Below, in pieces: positions 44,281-56,506 of a DNA stretch of 64,000 nt (position 1 is the stretch's first letter; each line of letters opens with the position of its first letter). The notes under the pieces are model-generated. The model was not told the DNA's origin, made no database searches, and saw nothing but the letters and a program-made list of their open reading frames with translations. The position numbers were made by a program, and so were the translations under genes. The stretch spans positions 20,162,267 to 20,226,266 of the forward strand of contig OY540809.1 of assembly GCA_961205875.1 (NCBI GenBank), in the 5' to 3' direction. This stretch comes from Sialis fuliginosa. Lineage: Eukaryota; Arthropoda; Insecta; Megaloptera; Sialidae.

Positions 44281-44660
44281 AAGTTATAAATGTAATATAG
44301 CAGTAGAATCATCCTGTATCATGTACAAAACACGATACGTATATAGGTTCTAATTGCATCGACAAAAGTTTTGTGAATATTTCGAGTACTATACACAAAA
44401 TACTGGCGTATAAAGAACTTTTGGAGGCAATTCAATACCGAGGATACCTGATTATGTAAATGGTACAATTGAGAGAATTTTCTGTTCGACTAATAAAAAA
44501 TCACTACGCCCTCTCCCGCACAATTTCCAGGAGAGATATCCTAATGTTCAGGACTTTATTAAACATGGAAGATGAAATCTTCTGCAGTCGTTCGTAACCT
44601 TTTCTTCGATCGTAGATTATAATTTATTTGTCTGTTGCAAAAGATGGAAAAAATAATTTT
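44281..44660. other. Unassigned sequence
   Basis: Less AT-rich and single-copy here ('cctctcccgcacaatttcc'), with short frames such as YKELLEAIQYRGYL. No family recognised. Confidence 0.3.
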
Positions 44661-44667
44661 GTAGATA

Positions 44668-45996
44668 AGGTATTGCCACCAGTCTTGGATTGGACAATAT
44701 CCTTTACAGCCATTACTGAATAATAATCGATAGACACTTATTTGATGAGAATTATTAATTTGATAACTAATAATTAGTGTAATCTATCAAAATTAATTAT
44801 TAGGTATATTATCATAGCATCTACTTTACATTGTTTTTAATCTTACGATTCTTTATTTTATAATTTTTGTTTCTTTGTACTTATCATTTTGTAATCATTA
44901 GCAAGTTTTACTTTGTCCATTACTGGAGAAACACTTCTGCACAGTTATTCCTTGTGCTAAATTCACCAAAGGTATAGTTAATTATTGAACAATTTATATA
45001 AAAACCGATAGTGTTCAGATAAATTGCCTGGTATTGGTTAACTATTTAATTTTTATACAAAAATATTAGTTTGAAATTTTTTAAGATGCACCTGTTTATT
45101 TTTTCGTATATTTTTAATTTTTTGATATTTTAATTTAAGATTGCAGTGGTAGCTAACATAGAAAGCATGATACGCGCTCCTGATTGGACAAAACGCCAGA
45201 CAGATTCACAATAACACAATTTTCACTGACGCAATACGACGCAATACATCTACTAATTCATGTTGCCTTGGAATAAATGCAATTAAAGTTAAATTAACAG
45301 ATTAGTTATTCTAAAAATGTGTATTATATTATCGACATTAAGATAGAAAACTAATATTCATAATACAAAGCTGAATTTTATTTCTTACAGATTACATTAA
45401 AAATTTTCATATACATATTAAATAAAATTATTCATAGAATAGTGCCTGTGTGAATCGTACCGTCTAATATCCATCCACCACTTCAATCTTAAATGAAACA
45501 GACCATAAATCTAATTTTATACTTTGTTATGCAAACGTCAAAATGACATTAAATATGTCAAAGTAAATAACAATTTAAAAAAGAAATGACGATTTTTTAA
45601 AGCAAATTGAGATAAATCTATGTAAGGGAATATTTTACAACTAACATTGTCTTGTGGTGACCTATATTATAGGAAATTTAATGCTCTACACTCTACAACC
45701 TGAAACGGTAAGATCAAGTTAAAATTATGAAATCGGAGAACAATTTTTTTTCTCATTTTAAAACGATCACAAAGTTTATCGTTTCTTTGATATTGCGAGG
45801 AAGCAAAACATAAACAAAATAAAAGGCTATAATTAAAAAAAAAAACTATATTTGCATACTTGGGTTATTAAATTGATATTTAATAAAGAAGTACTTGTTT
45901 TATCAGTAACATGAGTTCATGAGAATTTCAAGAAAGAAGCCCATCAATCCCCTAAAACAGTATTTCATGTTCTTAAAGTGTTCAAGACTGGTGCCA
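44668..45996 (+). mobile_element. R-H MITE split by R-B and R-E fragments
   Basis: 44668-44935 is the left part of R-H ('aaggtattgccaccagtctt'...) and 45840-45996 the right part, ending 'caagactggtgccagttcctta'. Between lie R-B extension (44940-45160, reverse), R-E (45225-45390, reverse) and R-B (45520-45810, reverse). I infer later insertions into one R-H copy. Confidence 0.55.
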
Positions 45997-46014
45997 GTTC
46001 CTTAGTAAAAAATA

Positions 46015-46590
46015 GTAAACTAAGGTACTGTCACCAGTTATGGCCGCTATAAGAGCAAGGTTTACTGTTTTTGGGCTTCTTTTTTTTATTCTCATGAACT
46101 CATGTTACTAATAAAACAAGTAACTCTTTATTCAATCAATTTAATTACCAAAGTCCGCAAAGGTTTATTTCTTAAATTATAGCCTTTTATTTTGTTTGTG
46201 TTTTTTTCTCCATTAATGGATAAAGTAAAACTAGTAATGAGCACGCGGTGATAGACACTTGCTAATGATTAAAAAATGATAAGTAATACGACACAAAATA
46301 TATAAACGAAAGAATAATCAAATTTGAAACAATATAAAGCAGTTGTTATGATAATATAATAGTTAATAAATAAATTATACTAATAATTAGTTTAAACGTC
46401 CACCATTTTGACACCAATTGGCCGATTGTCATCAAATCACGCTGTAAGAAAGTGTATATGAAAAATGTATATATATTATAGATTAATATTCAGAAATGGT
46501 AATAATCAAATATCAACTAATATTTATAATTCAGTACATTTAATTAAAAAATAATCATTACTGGGGTCATATCCAAGACTGGTGCCATTA
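46015..46590 (-). mobile_element. R-H MITE copy, nearly complete, reverse
   Basis: 'aaggtactgtcaccagtta' at the left, 'gtccaagactggtgccatta' ('atatccaagactggtgcc') at the right. Contains all family blocks in inverted order. TA-rich flanks fit a TA target but do not prove it. Confidence 0.7.
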
Positions 46591-47036
46591 ACTTATTTTG
46601 TTTTAGTTGTAAAGTACACTTAGAATTCGGATTTCACTAAAGATGCATAAAAAACGAAAATGTATAACGTTTATGAGATATTCAAATTAGAATTCATATC
46701 TCAACATTTTGTTATATAATGAGAACCCATAATTAACCCCACAGTGACATTTTTATTTCAATATATTAAACTCATTAACGAAAAACACTTTCTTGAAAAA
46801 CATTTTTGTACAAAAAAAAGAAAACACTGTGTAATCGTAAATATTCAAAAGAAAACTTTTTCTGAGGAGATTAGCATTTATTGTCGTTTTTGGGCTAATT
46901 GGTACGTATCGATAACAAACCATAGCTAATTATAAACTCTAATTAAAGGCATTAAGTGTAAGGCACGTTTTACACGATCAAAAAAATAAAATAATGTTAT
47001 ATTTTCTTACAGGCATGTTTTTTTATATAATTACAT
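46591..47036. other. AT-rich sequence without gene
   Basis: Nothing recognised. The frame 46744-46929 is Lys/Asn/Ile-rich. Confidence 0.4.
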
Positions 47037-47485
47037 AGCTACACAAAAAAAAGTGCGGAGCCAAAAAAGCAACCTATATACTATATTTAGTAGATAGTAT
47101 TGTAGTATTGGTCGAGTTCAGCCGAAATCCAAATTTTTGAAATTTTCTGCTTACAAGTTTTTATTTTATTTGAGCTTGAATTTTGGGCTTAAGTTAAAGT
47201 TTTCCAACTTGGCTAAACCCAAAATTTAATTTAAAAAAACTAGTAAGTAGAAAATTCCAAAAATTTGGATTTCGACTATACTTGACCAATACTACAACGC
47301 TATATAGGTTGCTTTTTTGGTATCGCACACTTTTTTTGGAAAAATTTAACCAAAACCCAAAATTCAAGCTCAAATAAAAAAATGTATGCAGAAAATTCAA
47401 AAAATTTGGATTTCGACTATACTCGACCAATACTATAACGCTATATAGATCGCTTTTTTGGCTCCGCACTTTTGTTTGTGTAGCT
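47037..47485. mobile_element. Foldback MITE with a duplicated right arm
   Basis: The left tip 'agctacacaaaaaaaagtgc' and the complement at the right tip enclose 'cggagccaaaaaagc'. The arm ('tattggtcgagttcagccga', 'aatccaaatttttgaaattt') appears inverted twice: at about 47245-47330, ending 'tatcgcacactttttt', and again at about 47385-47485. The minus frame 47194-47469, with its doubled sentence (VVLVKYSRNPNF / VIVLVEYSRNPNF), is a direct consequence. Confidence 0.75.
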
Positions 47486-48209
47486 GTTATTAAGGAGAAA
47501 TAAATAATCTAGGTTTACGGTAATTAAAAAAAATAAAAATAAGGTATCTTTCACATGATCCAAAAATTAATTTTTAATTAATTAGTCATATTTCATTAAA
47601 ATTTTCATTAATTAATTAATATAGTTAAAATATTACATACAACTATAACATATTTAATAATTAAATGTATTCTTAATAAAATATCGATTATTTTAATTAA
47701 ATAGACAGAAAAATGTATATTCAAGAGTTATTATGTAAATTCAACTATAATGTCTGTATTTACAGTTACTGGTTATTCTCAGGAGGGCCGTAAAAACGTG
47801 AAAACGGTGTTAGCACATGTTTAGCAAAGTAATTAATAGATTCTGGGTAGAAATTTTTAATACACCAATGATTTTATCTGTCATTTATGTATTAGTGTTT
47901 TGTAAACAGAATTTTTTATGTGTACAAAAATTAGCCTATTTGTTATGCTAAAGTAAAAACTATCTGTTTGCTGTGATAAAATAATTCTATTATTCACTGC
48001 GGTTAAAATATTAATTTTGTGGATTAAAATGTATACACATGACAATGTTCATGGTGTTTTTGATGCATGTACCTAATTTATTGTCAGTGATAATTAAACG
48101 ATTCGTTGAAATAATGAAACATTTTAATACCTAATTTATTTAAATTGACATATTTTTGTACAAAAAAGTTGATAAAAATTTCGATATTTGTTTAATTTTA
48201 GTTATATTT
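47486..48209. other. AT-rich sequence without gene
   Basis: No repeat or frame of note. Confidence 0.4.
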
Positions 48210-48310
48210 TTATAAATACGAAAGTGTCTCTGTCTGTCTGTTTGTAACCTTTTCACGGCTAAATTGCTGAACCGATTTTGATGAAATTTGGCAGCTCTGC
48301 CCACGACGAT
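48210..48310 (-). repeat. R-A SINE-like fragment, reverse
   Basis: 'atacgaaagtgtctctgtctgtctgtttgt' head with 'accgattttgatgaaatttgg'. The body is lost. Confidence 0.6.
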
Positions 48311-48394
48311 TTAGCATTGTCGACAATGCCCGCTAAAAACCGAACCAAGTTCGTTAATTTATCATCCCCGTAGACTTTGCCCGGCAGCGATGTA

Positions 48395-48760
48395 CAGTCG
48401 CCTGCAGAACTCGTCTGGCACCCTAAAGGCTAGAATCGCTAACAACAGATTCCAAATTTAAAGACAAACATCATCGGTTATCTTTTTCTATCAAGTTTAA
48501 TATATTTAAATACTAAAATTCGGAATATCAAATATTTATTGCCACAAAATTTACGTATACAATATTCAATAGATTACATAATAACTTAATTGCACAAATA
48601 TATATGATTACCTACTATAAACGATCTTTATCTAGCAAATGAATTTCAAAATATATGTCTTTGTTTGATACATGGAGAAATGATTTAAATATTATAATAA
48701 TCAATGGGAGGAACCTACTAAGTTTGTGATAAACGAAAATGAATACAAACTGCAAGACCA
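48395..48760 (-). repeat. Dispersed repeat R-G, reverse copy
   Basis: Mirror of 40535-40960, see there. Followed by 'agcccgggcagtgtcgactctgc', which may be the GC-rich end of the element. Confidence 0.6.
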
Positions 48761-49352
48761 TTAATGCAGGTGACTGTACAATGCTGATATAGCCCGGGCA
48801 GTGTCGACTCTGCACACCTCGCGGACTTTGCCCTATATACATAGATACCGCATGATTTTATTTTAGATAAATATATTTAATCGAAATTATTGTAATGTAT
48901 ATCGAAATTCATTAGAGAATGTATCCACTAGTCTGGACATTGGACATGCAACGTTAATATTATTTTCATAATTATTGTTTCATGTTACACGAAATTAAGT
49001 TACTCCACTTACCTATGCTTTGTTTGTTGATATTTATAATTATCTCCTCATTGGTTCAACATACACGTTTAATGTTAATTATTATTTGTATAGGAAATAC
49101 AATTCTTGTTATTCCTATATTATTCATGTATTGATTGATGTAATATTAATTGTGTGTGTTTATTTTAATAATTTCATTAGAATATATTGATTCTGTTATT
49201 AAGCTGTAAACTTTAGTAAAATAAAAAGCAAAACATTTTGTTTGGTAGATTTATGGAAATATATTTTTAAGATTATTTTTGTAGTAAACTTTTTTATAAA
49301 AATCTTTTGCGAATAGAACTTTGAAGAGATCAGGCTTGTGTAGCTATTTATA
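48761..49352. other. AT-rich sequence without gene
   Basis: Nothing recognised. Confidence 0.4.
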
Positions 49353-49627
49353 ACCGACTTCAAAAACGGAGAAGGTTCTCATTTCGATAATATATATTTT
49401 TATACATGTTCGAGCATACAACTCCGACAAATCTGCGCCTTTTTGGACGATTTTTGTTTGTTTGAAAGAATATACTCCCTAGGTGGTCCAATATAAATTT
49501 TATCAAAATATGAGCATGGACTTCGGAGATACGCCACTCAAAATTGAAAAATATAAATAAACTTAAAAAAACCCTAAAATTACTGAAAAGTATATAACAA
49601 TTAAACTTAACAGTTTTTGAAGTCGGT
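49353..49627. mobile_element. Small MITE with TIR accgacttcaaaaa
   Basis: 'accgacttcaaaaacgg' at the left and 'cagtttttgaagtcggt' at the right. This 'aaccgacttcaaaaa' repeat is, from general knowledge, very frequent in lepidopteran genomes. The minus frame 49360-49632 covers it and is not a gene. Confidence 0.65.
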
Positions 49628-50325
49628 ACCAAGCCAATAAAATATTTTTAAAGAAGTAAAAAAGAAAAATTCTTGTATTTTTTTTAAGTCGATTTTATTT
49701 TTTTTCTCAAATAGTTTTTTGTGTTTACTATTGTATTTAGCTTCTTAAGAAATTATTATATAAGTACATTAAAAACGTAATTATAGATGTGTGTTTACGT
49801 AGATATATACATATAATTATATATCTAAGTAATTAAACCAAATTCTGTACAAGATATCTACATACATGTTGTACAATTCTCAACTATAACAACAACAAAG
49901 TTGTATGTGGCGGGTCGGCCACAATCTTCAGTGGTGGAAAAACCGCGACAAGGGGCCAGTTCGTTAACCCTTAAGTAGGAACTTGGGTCCGCTTTGAAAC
50001 ATACCGGGGCTTGTGGCCCATTCTTGATAACATATTAACGGGCTTACTCTCTTTACTACGTTTATTTACTTAATTAACTTTAACTTACTTTATAAAAATA
50101 TTTAATTATAGGTAAAGTTGGTATGTATGGAACACCATTCTTGTTTCAGGTAATAAAATTCTGGTTTATTATTTAAAATCAGCCCTTATCATTTCATTGG
50201 ACAGAGAATTTAATCTTTTAACGAGATCGACCAGGCAAAAATATAATTCTTAAAAAAAAATCTAAAACAACAGAAAATCAGTTTCTTCAAAAAAGTGTGT
50301 GTATTATGGACAAACCCTCTTTATC
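49628..50325. other. Unassigned sequence with a GC-rich patch at 49905-50040
   Basis: 49905-50040 ('tggcgggtcggccacaatcttc', 'ccgctttgaaacataccggggc') stands out in composition but has no frame, repeat partner or motif that I recognise. Confidence 0.3.
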
Positions 50326-50888
50326 TAACTTTTTCGTCCGTCTGTCCTTTCCAGTCAAAATATCTCAGAAACTATACATATGTATATAAGCTAGAAACTT
50401 GTATTTTTTATTGAACATGCAAATTATGCTTTTTAAACGAAGATGTTAAAAATTTTGGAAAAAATATTTTTTCAGGTGGGCACTAAAGACTTAAAGTTAG
50501 GCAAAAAAAATTATCAAGGCATGTAACATGTCCAAACGTATGTGGAATTCGATTTTATCTCTTATTTTTTCTAATTCGTTCTAAATTAAGTCAAAAACAA
50601 GTAAACAAATTTAAAGGCATGTGGGGTATCAAAATGTAGATCTCAATTAGTAGAATTTTACCCTATTTAAATTTTTTTCTTACTCAAAAGTAGCGTCTCA
50701 AAGAACTCCAAGCAGTATTTGATTTTTATTTTTTTAGTCTTTTGATGTTAAATCTTAGATTTTCATAAAATATTAAAAGCCACGATACTGCACAAAAAAA
50801 TTGTATAACTATTGGTGAAAATCGCATTGAAATCGGTTCAGTAATTCCCGAGTCTATAAGTCTCATACAAACGAACATTAATTTTTAT
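50326..50888 (+). repeat. SINE/LINE-like 3' tail
   Basis: 'cgtccgtctgtcc' at the start and 'gcattgaaatcggttcagtaattcc' near the end are phrases of the insect SINE/RTE-like repeats. 52735-52820 has a similar phrase. No coding part. Confidence 0.4.
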
Positions 50889-50891
50889 ATA

Positions 50892-51759
50892 CAGAGTGAG
50901 TCATTTTAATCAACGCAGTCAAATATCTCGAAAAGTAAGCAAAATTAAGAAAAACGTTTCAAACAAAAGTTGCTTGGTTTTAAAGGGGTCAAACAATGGT
51001 GACCTTGCGGTTGACCTTCAAACCATTTTCAAGGTCAAATAAAGGTCAACTTTGATTTTTTAAATAAAAACCTATATTTTTTATTGCATATTCGTATTCT
51101 ACGTTAAAAAATGAGTATCTTTAGTAGGAAATTTTTTTCTTAAAAATGCTTTCTTCTCTTTGTAGAGGGCGCTGTAAGATTAATCAACGAACTCAAATAT
51201 CTGAAAAAAAAGTTGCACCTAATAGCTTATTAAAGTCAAACTACTTTTAGCATTACCCAGAAACAATTTTTTAGCCAAAAGGTAATTTTAAGCAGCTGTT
51301 GTAGAAGGCCCAAATGTGAGAGGCAAAAGGACTCACATTAAAAAAGCACCCCAAAGGAAATATACAACTATTACGTCCACGCCGTTGTTTCTGGGTAGTG
51401 CTAAATATAGTTCGACTTTAATAAGCTATTAGGTGCAACTTTTTTTTCAGATATTTGAGTTCGTTGATTAATCTTACAGTGCCCTCTACCGAGAGAAGAA
51501 AGCATTTTTAAGAATAAAATTTCCTACTAAAGATACTCATTTTTTCACGTAGAATACGAATATGCAATAAAAAATATAGGTTTTTATTTAAAAAATCAAA
51601 GTTGACCTTTATTTGACCTTGAAAATGGTTTGAAGGTCAACCGCAAGGTCACCATTGTTTGACCCCTTTGAAACCAAGCAACTTTTGTTTGAAACGTTTT
51701 TCTAAATTTCGCTTACGTTTCGAGATATTCGACTGCGTTGATTAAAATGACTCACCCTG
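50892..51759. mobile_element. Foldback element, about 0.4-kb arms, TA target
   Basis: The whole 868 bp is one long palindrome: 'gagtgagtcattttaatcaa' against 'ttgattaaaatgactcaccc', 'caatggtgaccttgcggttg' against its complement, and 'gttgcacctaatagcttatt' likewise. There is a short centre near 51330. TA lies at 50890-50891 and 51760-51761. No frame. Confidence 0.85.
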
Positions 51760-51903
51760 TATAGATATACCAGTGACTCTTATGAGCATGAGGAAAAAAA
51801 TATTTTTAGATAAAATAGGGACGCTCATAACATACGTATTCGAGACATATTTGAGTAAAACCCTTACTTACATACGTGATTTTTGCAGACCACTTGTGAT
51901 AAG

Positions 51904-51945
51904 TTTTTGAATTCCTTTAAGCAAGTGGTTAAAGGAATTCAAAAA
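51904..51945. repeat. Perfect 16-bp-stem hairpin
   Basis: 'tttttgaattccttta' (51904-51919), loop 'agcaagtggt', exact complement 51930-51945. The loop is complementary to 'accacttg' just upstream, so a larger structure is possible. Confidence 0.7.
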
Positions 51946-52945
51946 TTAACTGAAGATGGGTTCTTATTAATATTCATTCTATAATTTGATTGTTTGTTTA
52001 TTGTATTTAGTCGTTTTGGTTTCTGAACGAATCATGTTTGTTATATTACGGTAAATATATTTAATACCTAACTCTACATTGTTCATATATTTGATTTATA
52101 GTATCAACATTTTGTAATAAAGTATTCGGGTGAAATATAGGCACGGTGTGTGTGCGTGTGTGTGTGTGTTGTTTTTTACTTCATATAGAACGACATATCG
52201 CGCGTGCGAATGCTCTGTATAGCGTCAGCTAATAAATGTCAACTAGTTAGAGCGAAATTGTTATGCTTCTCTTTAAATTACGTTTTGTCGTAAACTTCCA
52301 TTTGTTTCATACACACATAAACATATACATACTCACATTTGGATATAAACATATAATTTATTCAAATTATACATGAAATTACTTACATATATGAATATAT
52401 ATATATGTAGGTATTTATAATTTAATATAAATTGTAAGATTGAGATGTTTGAATAATTCTTTATTTCTGCAGATGACTTGTGGTGAATTTTTTGTGATTA
52501 AGGTTCCGTGAATATTTGTATAGAGATAGTTATTTATATATTGTATCGCTACATCGCTCGTGTATTGTTCAAAATTGGTGAAACACACGCGACTGTCTGC
52601 TGTAATTTTTAAGAAAAAAAGCTACATTGTTAGTTTAATTACTAATTTTTTTATATACATATGTATATTTTTATTAGAAAAAATCAATTGTTTTCTCTTA
52701 ATACAGGCCTGCTGAAAATCAATCATCATAAAAACTAAACGAATTTAAGGTTATATTAGTGAAACTCCTATCAAAATCGGTTCGGTAGTTTTTGTGTCAT
52801 GTGAAACACAGACAAAAATTTTAGACGTAAAAACCATTTTTAATTAAATTTTAAGAGGGTAAGTTATTATAACTGATAAATTAATTTTTTGTAATGATAT
52901 TTACGAATATGACCAGTGTAAAGTCTAATGAAATAACTGCCAAGT
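51946..52945. other. Unassigned sequence with (GT)n at 52148-52170
   Basis: 52180-52280 is CpG-containing and single-copy. An acceptor-like 'tttatttctgcag' precedes an ATG at 52472, but the frame closes after a dozen codons. No gene called. Confidence 0.35.
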
Positions 52946-52949
52946 AAAT

Positions 52950-53325
52950 GCACAGTGCTTCCTCGGGCTAAATTCACCAAAGATAGTTAATTATTGAACA
53001 ATTTAAATAAAATCGAGATAAATATTAGTAAGGGAATATTTTACAACAAACGTTGTAGACCTATATTATAGGAAATTGAATGCCCTACAAAAAAGATGCT
53101 ATCCAATTTTCACGTCACATGTATCGTTCTTGAGATATCTTGAAAAAATAAATATTTTGGGATGTCACACGATTTTGATGATTTTGAAATAGGACCGTCC
53201 TCAAGCCAGACCCAACCATCCAACCAAGTTTCATTAATATCGGTTGAGTGGTTCATGAGTTATGTATGTGATAAGGATTCAGGGGACAGACACACAGACA
53301 CGGTTCTTCGATATTGCGAATAAGC
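52950..53325 (-). repeat. R-B SINE-like element, reverse
   Basis: From 'cagtgcttcctcgggctaaattcaccaaa' through 'ggttgagtggttcatgagttatg' to 'cagacacggttcttcgatattgcg'. Confidence 0.7.
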
Positions 53326-53769
53326 AAAATATATAGTATATTTTTTAATTAGATTACAAACAAAAGACTTTTATATTTTTCATGAAATCGTTTTGTGACA
53401 AACTTATAAAACAAAGTTTAACTGAGAACTTCAAAGCTTCTGAATAAAAAATTCCTTATTTTTGAATAAATGAGATTTAAAGTTATGAATACTTTCCTTT
53501 ATGTTATTATAATTTCAAATATTATTGTTCAAATTCAATCATTTAAATACGAAATATTCTTTTGTAAATATATGAATGTATATACACTTATAAACTTTTT
53601 ATATTTTACATAATTTTCAAACGATAGTATATTTTTTATCATTTAGTGAAAAAGCAAAATTATAATTGTAAAAAATTTGTTGACGTACTTTACTTGAAGA
53701 ACTGAGTGCTCTAGATATATTAAATTACTTTAAAATTTTAGTATTTAATATAAGGTTATAAGATACTGG
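53326..53769. other. AT-rich sequence without gene
   Basis: Nothing recognised. Confidence 0.4.
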
Positions 53770-54788
53770 CACCAGTCTTTGACGTTTTAAGAGCAAGGTA
53801 TACTGTTTTTTTTGGGGATTGATCGACTTTTTTTGTAATTTTCATGAACTCATGTTACTAATAAAATAAGTACCTTTTTATTAAATCATTTTAATTACCA
53901 GTCCGCAAATATAGTTTTTTTTTTTAAATTATAGTTTATAGCCTTTTATTTTGTGAATGTTTTTTCTAAAGGAAAAAGTAAAACCAGTAATGGATACCCA
54001 GTAATGGATACTTGCTAATGATTACAAAATGATAAGTACTACGACATAAAAGTTATCAAGTTTGAAATACTATAAATCAGATGCTATATGATAATATAAT
54101 AATTGATAAATAAATTACACTAATAATTAATTTTAATGTCCATCATTTTGACACTCATTGGCCGATTGTTATCAAATTATGGTGTTTTACAGTTAAGTGT
54201 CTATAGATTATGATTCATTAATGGCATAGCAATAATCAAATAAGGTACTGACACTAGTTTTGGATATGACCCCAATAATGGCTATTTTTTAATTAAATGT
54301 ACTGAATTAGAAATATTCGTTGATATTTGAATACTACCATTTCTGAATATTAATCTATACATATTTAACTTATAGCGTGATTTAATGACAATCGACCAGT
54401 AGGTTTCAAAATGGTGGACATTTAATCAAATTATTAGTATAATTTATTTATTAATTATTATATTATCATAGCAACTGCTTTACATTGTTTCAAATTTGAC
54501 GATTCTTTCTTTTATATCTTTTGTGTCGTAGTACTTATCATTTTGTAATCATAAGCAGGTGTCCATCACTGCGTGCTCATTACTGGAGAAAAAAACATAA
54601 GCAAAATAAAAGGCTATAATTAAAAAAAAACTATGTCCTTCTTCAGGATGCAAGCTATCTCTCGGTTTAGCCGTGAAAAGGTAATAAACAGACAGAGAGA
54701 CAGGTACACTTTAGCATTTATAATATTATTAGTACATTTAAATAAACAACATTGGAATTTTGTCTAAGACTGGTGCCAGCACCTTATA
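53770..54788. mobile_element. Two R-H MITEs, one nested in the other
   Basis: A reverse copy begins at 53770 ('agatactggcaccagtctttga') and runs to about 54240. There a second, plus-oriented copy starts ('aaggtactgacactagtttt', 54242) and runs to about 54637. An R-A SINE fragment follows (54640-54735). The closing 'tagtacatttaaataaac...aagactggtgccagcacctta' (54733-54788) is the missing end of the first copy. The order implies insertion of the second copy, then or together with the SINE, into the first. Confidence 0.6.
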
Positions 54789-54994
54789 ATGAACATTTTA
54801 AACCGTTCGGTGACTTATAGCTCCCGAGTAGTATGTCGCCAAATAGGATACTTGTTTTATGGCGGAGATAGACAATTTGGCTTCTGGAAGAAACAATCTA
54901 CAGAAGACAAAAAAATTCCTCAGGCTTTGAAATATTCCCTCTCATTGTACATAATAAATACATATACTGTTGTACATAATAAATACATAAGCCC

Positions 54995-55200
54995 GAGCTG
55001 GAGTATATAAAGACCGACTCACTTTAGCTGTATCGATATAGCACGAAGTTTATCTTGACAAAGTGATAGTTTTTGTGTTCAAGACTTGGATGAAAAATTG
55101 TTTTCCAAAGTGTTTTTATGTACTTCCCTCCCCAAAAAGACTCGTATGTGAAAACTTTCAATATTTTATTGGATGCTGTAGTGATTACCTAACATATATA
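54995..55200 (+). promoter_or_regulatory. TATA-box promoter-like segment with a 37-codon frame
   Basis: 'tatataaag' at 55004-55012 in a non-repetitive context. About 75 bp downstream an ATG (55090) starts a 37-codon frame (MKNCFPKCFYVLPSPK...) ending before 55205, with five Cys. Upstream, the plus frame 54789-55010 also looks protein-like (RQIGYLFYGGDRQFGFWKKQ) but has no known family. It could be a small TATA-type gene or chance; no function is proposed. Confidence 0.25.
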
Positions 55201-55368
55201 TAGATAAATATGTAATATACGTTGACGTAGTAGCACATATATGCACGTATTACAGATTATTTATATTATCATCTTTTATTTTCAGAAGCCAATTAGTTCA
55301 ATTAGTTCCACAAAATAAACAGTCGAGGAAAAGAATTCATAATAAACATTTTATTATTTATTGTGTAC

Positions 55369-55560
55369 TAGCTGTTACCCGCGTCCATGTGGAATTTGTA
55401 TTTTTTTTATCTGATCATTTTTCGGTATACAAAGTATCTTATGTCCTTCCCCAGGATGTAAGCTATCTCTCTATTAAATTTCATCAAGATCGGTTCAGCA
55501 GTTTAGTTGTGAAAAGGTAACAAACAGATAGACAGAGTTACTTTCGCATTTATAATATTA
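55369..55560 (+). repeat. R-A SINE-like element, plus, near full length
   Basis: 'tagctgttacccgcgtccatgtgg' head, 'ccccaggatgtaagctatctc', 'aatttcatcaagatcggttc' and 'agttgtgaaaaggtaacaaac', with tail 'tttcgcatttataatatta'. The next copy follows at once. Confidence 0.8.
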
Positions 55561-56075
55561 GCTGCTACCCGCGGCTTTGCTCGCATGGATTTCGAAACCC
55601 CCATGCCCATGAAATTTTTTCCGCCAGATCGAATGAAGCTAATTACAACCACACATATGTACATATGTATAAGAGTGTGAAATATAATTTTTTTTTATAT
55701 TTTGGTTTTCATTCATTATGCAAAATCGTGCTATGCGAGATAGGGGGTTGTTTTTTCTTCTATATACCCCATATATAAATACCCCATACCTGTAGTATTT
55801 TTCCCGCCGGATCGAATAAAACCAATTACAACGCTTCATATGTAAAATATTAATTACTAAAAAAAATTAAAATTTTTCCACCCCCTTGCAATTCTTTAGG
55901 GGTTGAATTTTTGAGATACGAAGTAGCCTATGTCCTTCTTCCGGATGAAAGCTATCTCACTGCCAAATTTCATCAAGATCGGTTTAGTGGTTTAGCCGTG
56001 AAAAGGTAACAAACAGACAGATAGACAGAGAGACAGACAGACACACTTTCGAATTTATAATATTAGTATGGATTA
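55558..56075 (+). repeat. R-A-type element with longer 5' part
   Basis: 'tagctgctacccgcggctttgctcgcatgg' head. Then a duplicated inner phrase ('ccgccagatcgaatgaagc' and 'ccgccggatcgaataaaacc', 190 bp apart), then the common R-A body and the tail 'tttataatattagtatgg'. The minus frame 55639-55839 lies in it. Confidence 0.7.
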
Positions 56076-56131
56076 TGGATGTACGTTACTTCAAATCTTC
56101 AGAATACAAATTATTGTACAGTGTACGTGTT

Positions 56132-56506
56132 TGCCATAGGTACCACGGGACTTTCTTATACGTAATACTGAGAGTGAACAGTGTGGGTGATTCCAATTAA
56201 TTATTTATAAAAATGTATATGGAAAAAATTATATACTCAACATTTTTTATATAAAACATTTTTTCTTATTTCAAAAATAATTCAAAAATTTAAAAAATTG
56301 TAAACATCCGTTTCCGGTTTAGTAATTACGTTAAAAAATTCTTTTGATACATAAAGTAGAGAATATTATAATGTATAATTTATATCCCATTTATTTTATT
56401 CTATCTTTTATTAGTTTGTTAGTAATATGTTTAAAATAAGATAAAAATCACGTGCACTGTTCACTGTCAGTATTACGTGTAAGAAAGTCCCGTGGCTCCC
56501 ATGGCA
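56132..56506. mobile_element. Foldback MITE with about 65-bp arms
   Basis: 'tgccataggtaccacgggac' and 'gtcccgtggctcccatggca' are inverted; pairing continues through 'tttcttaYacgtaatactga' and 'agtgaacagtg'. AT-rich spacer. No target duplication clearly seen. Confidence 0.7.

Noticed and set aside
47194..47469. 91-codon repetitive minus-strand frame
   Set aside because: Produced by the duplicated arm of the foldback MITE at 47037-47485.
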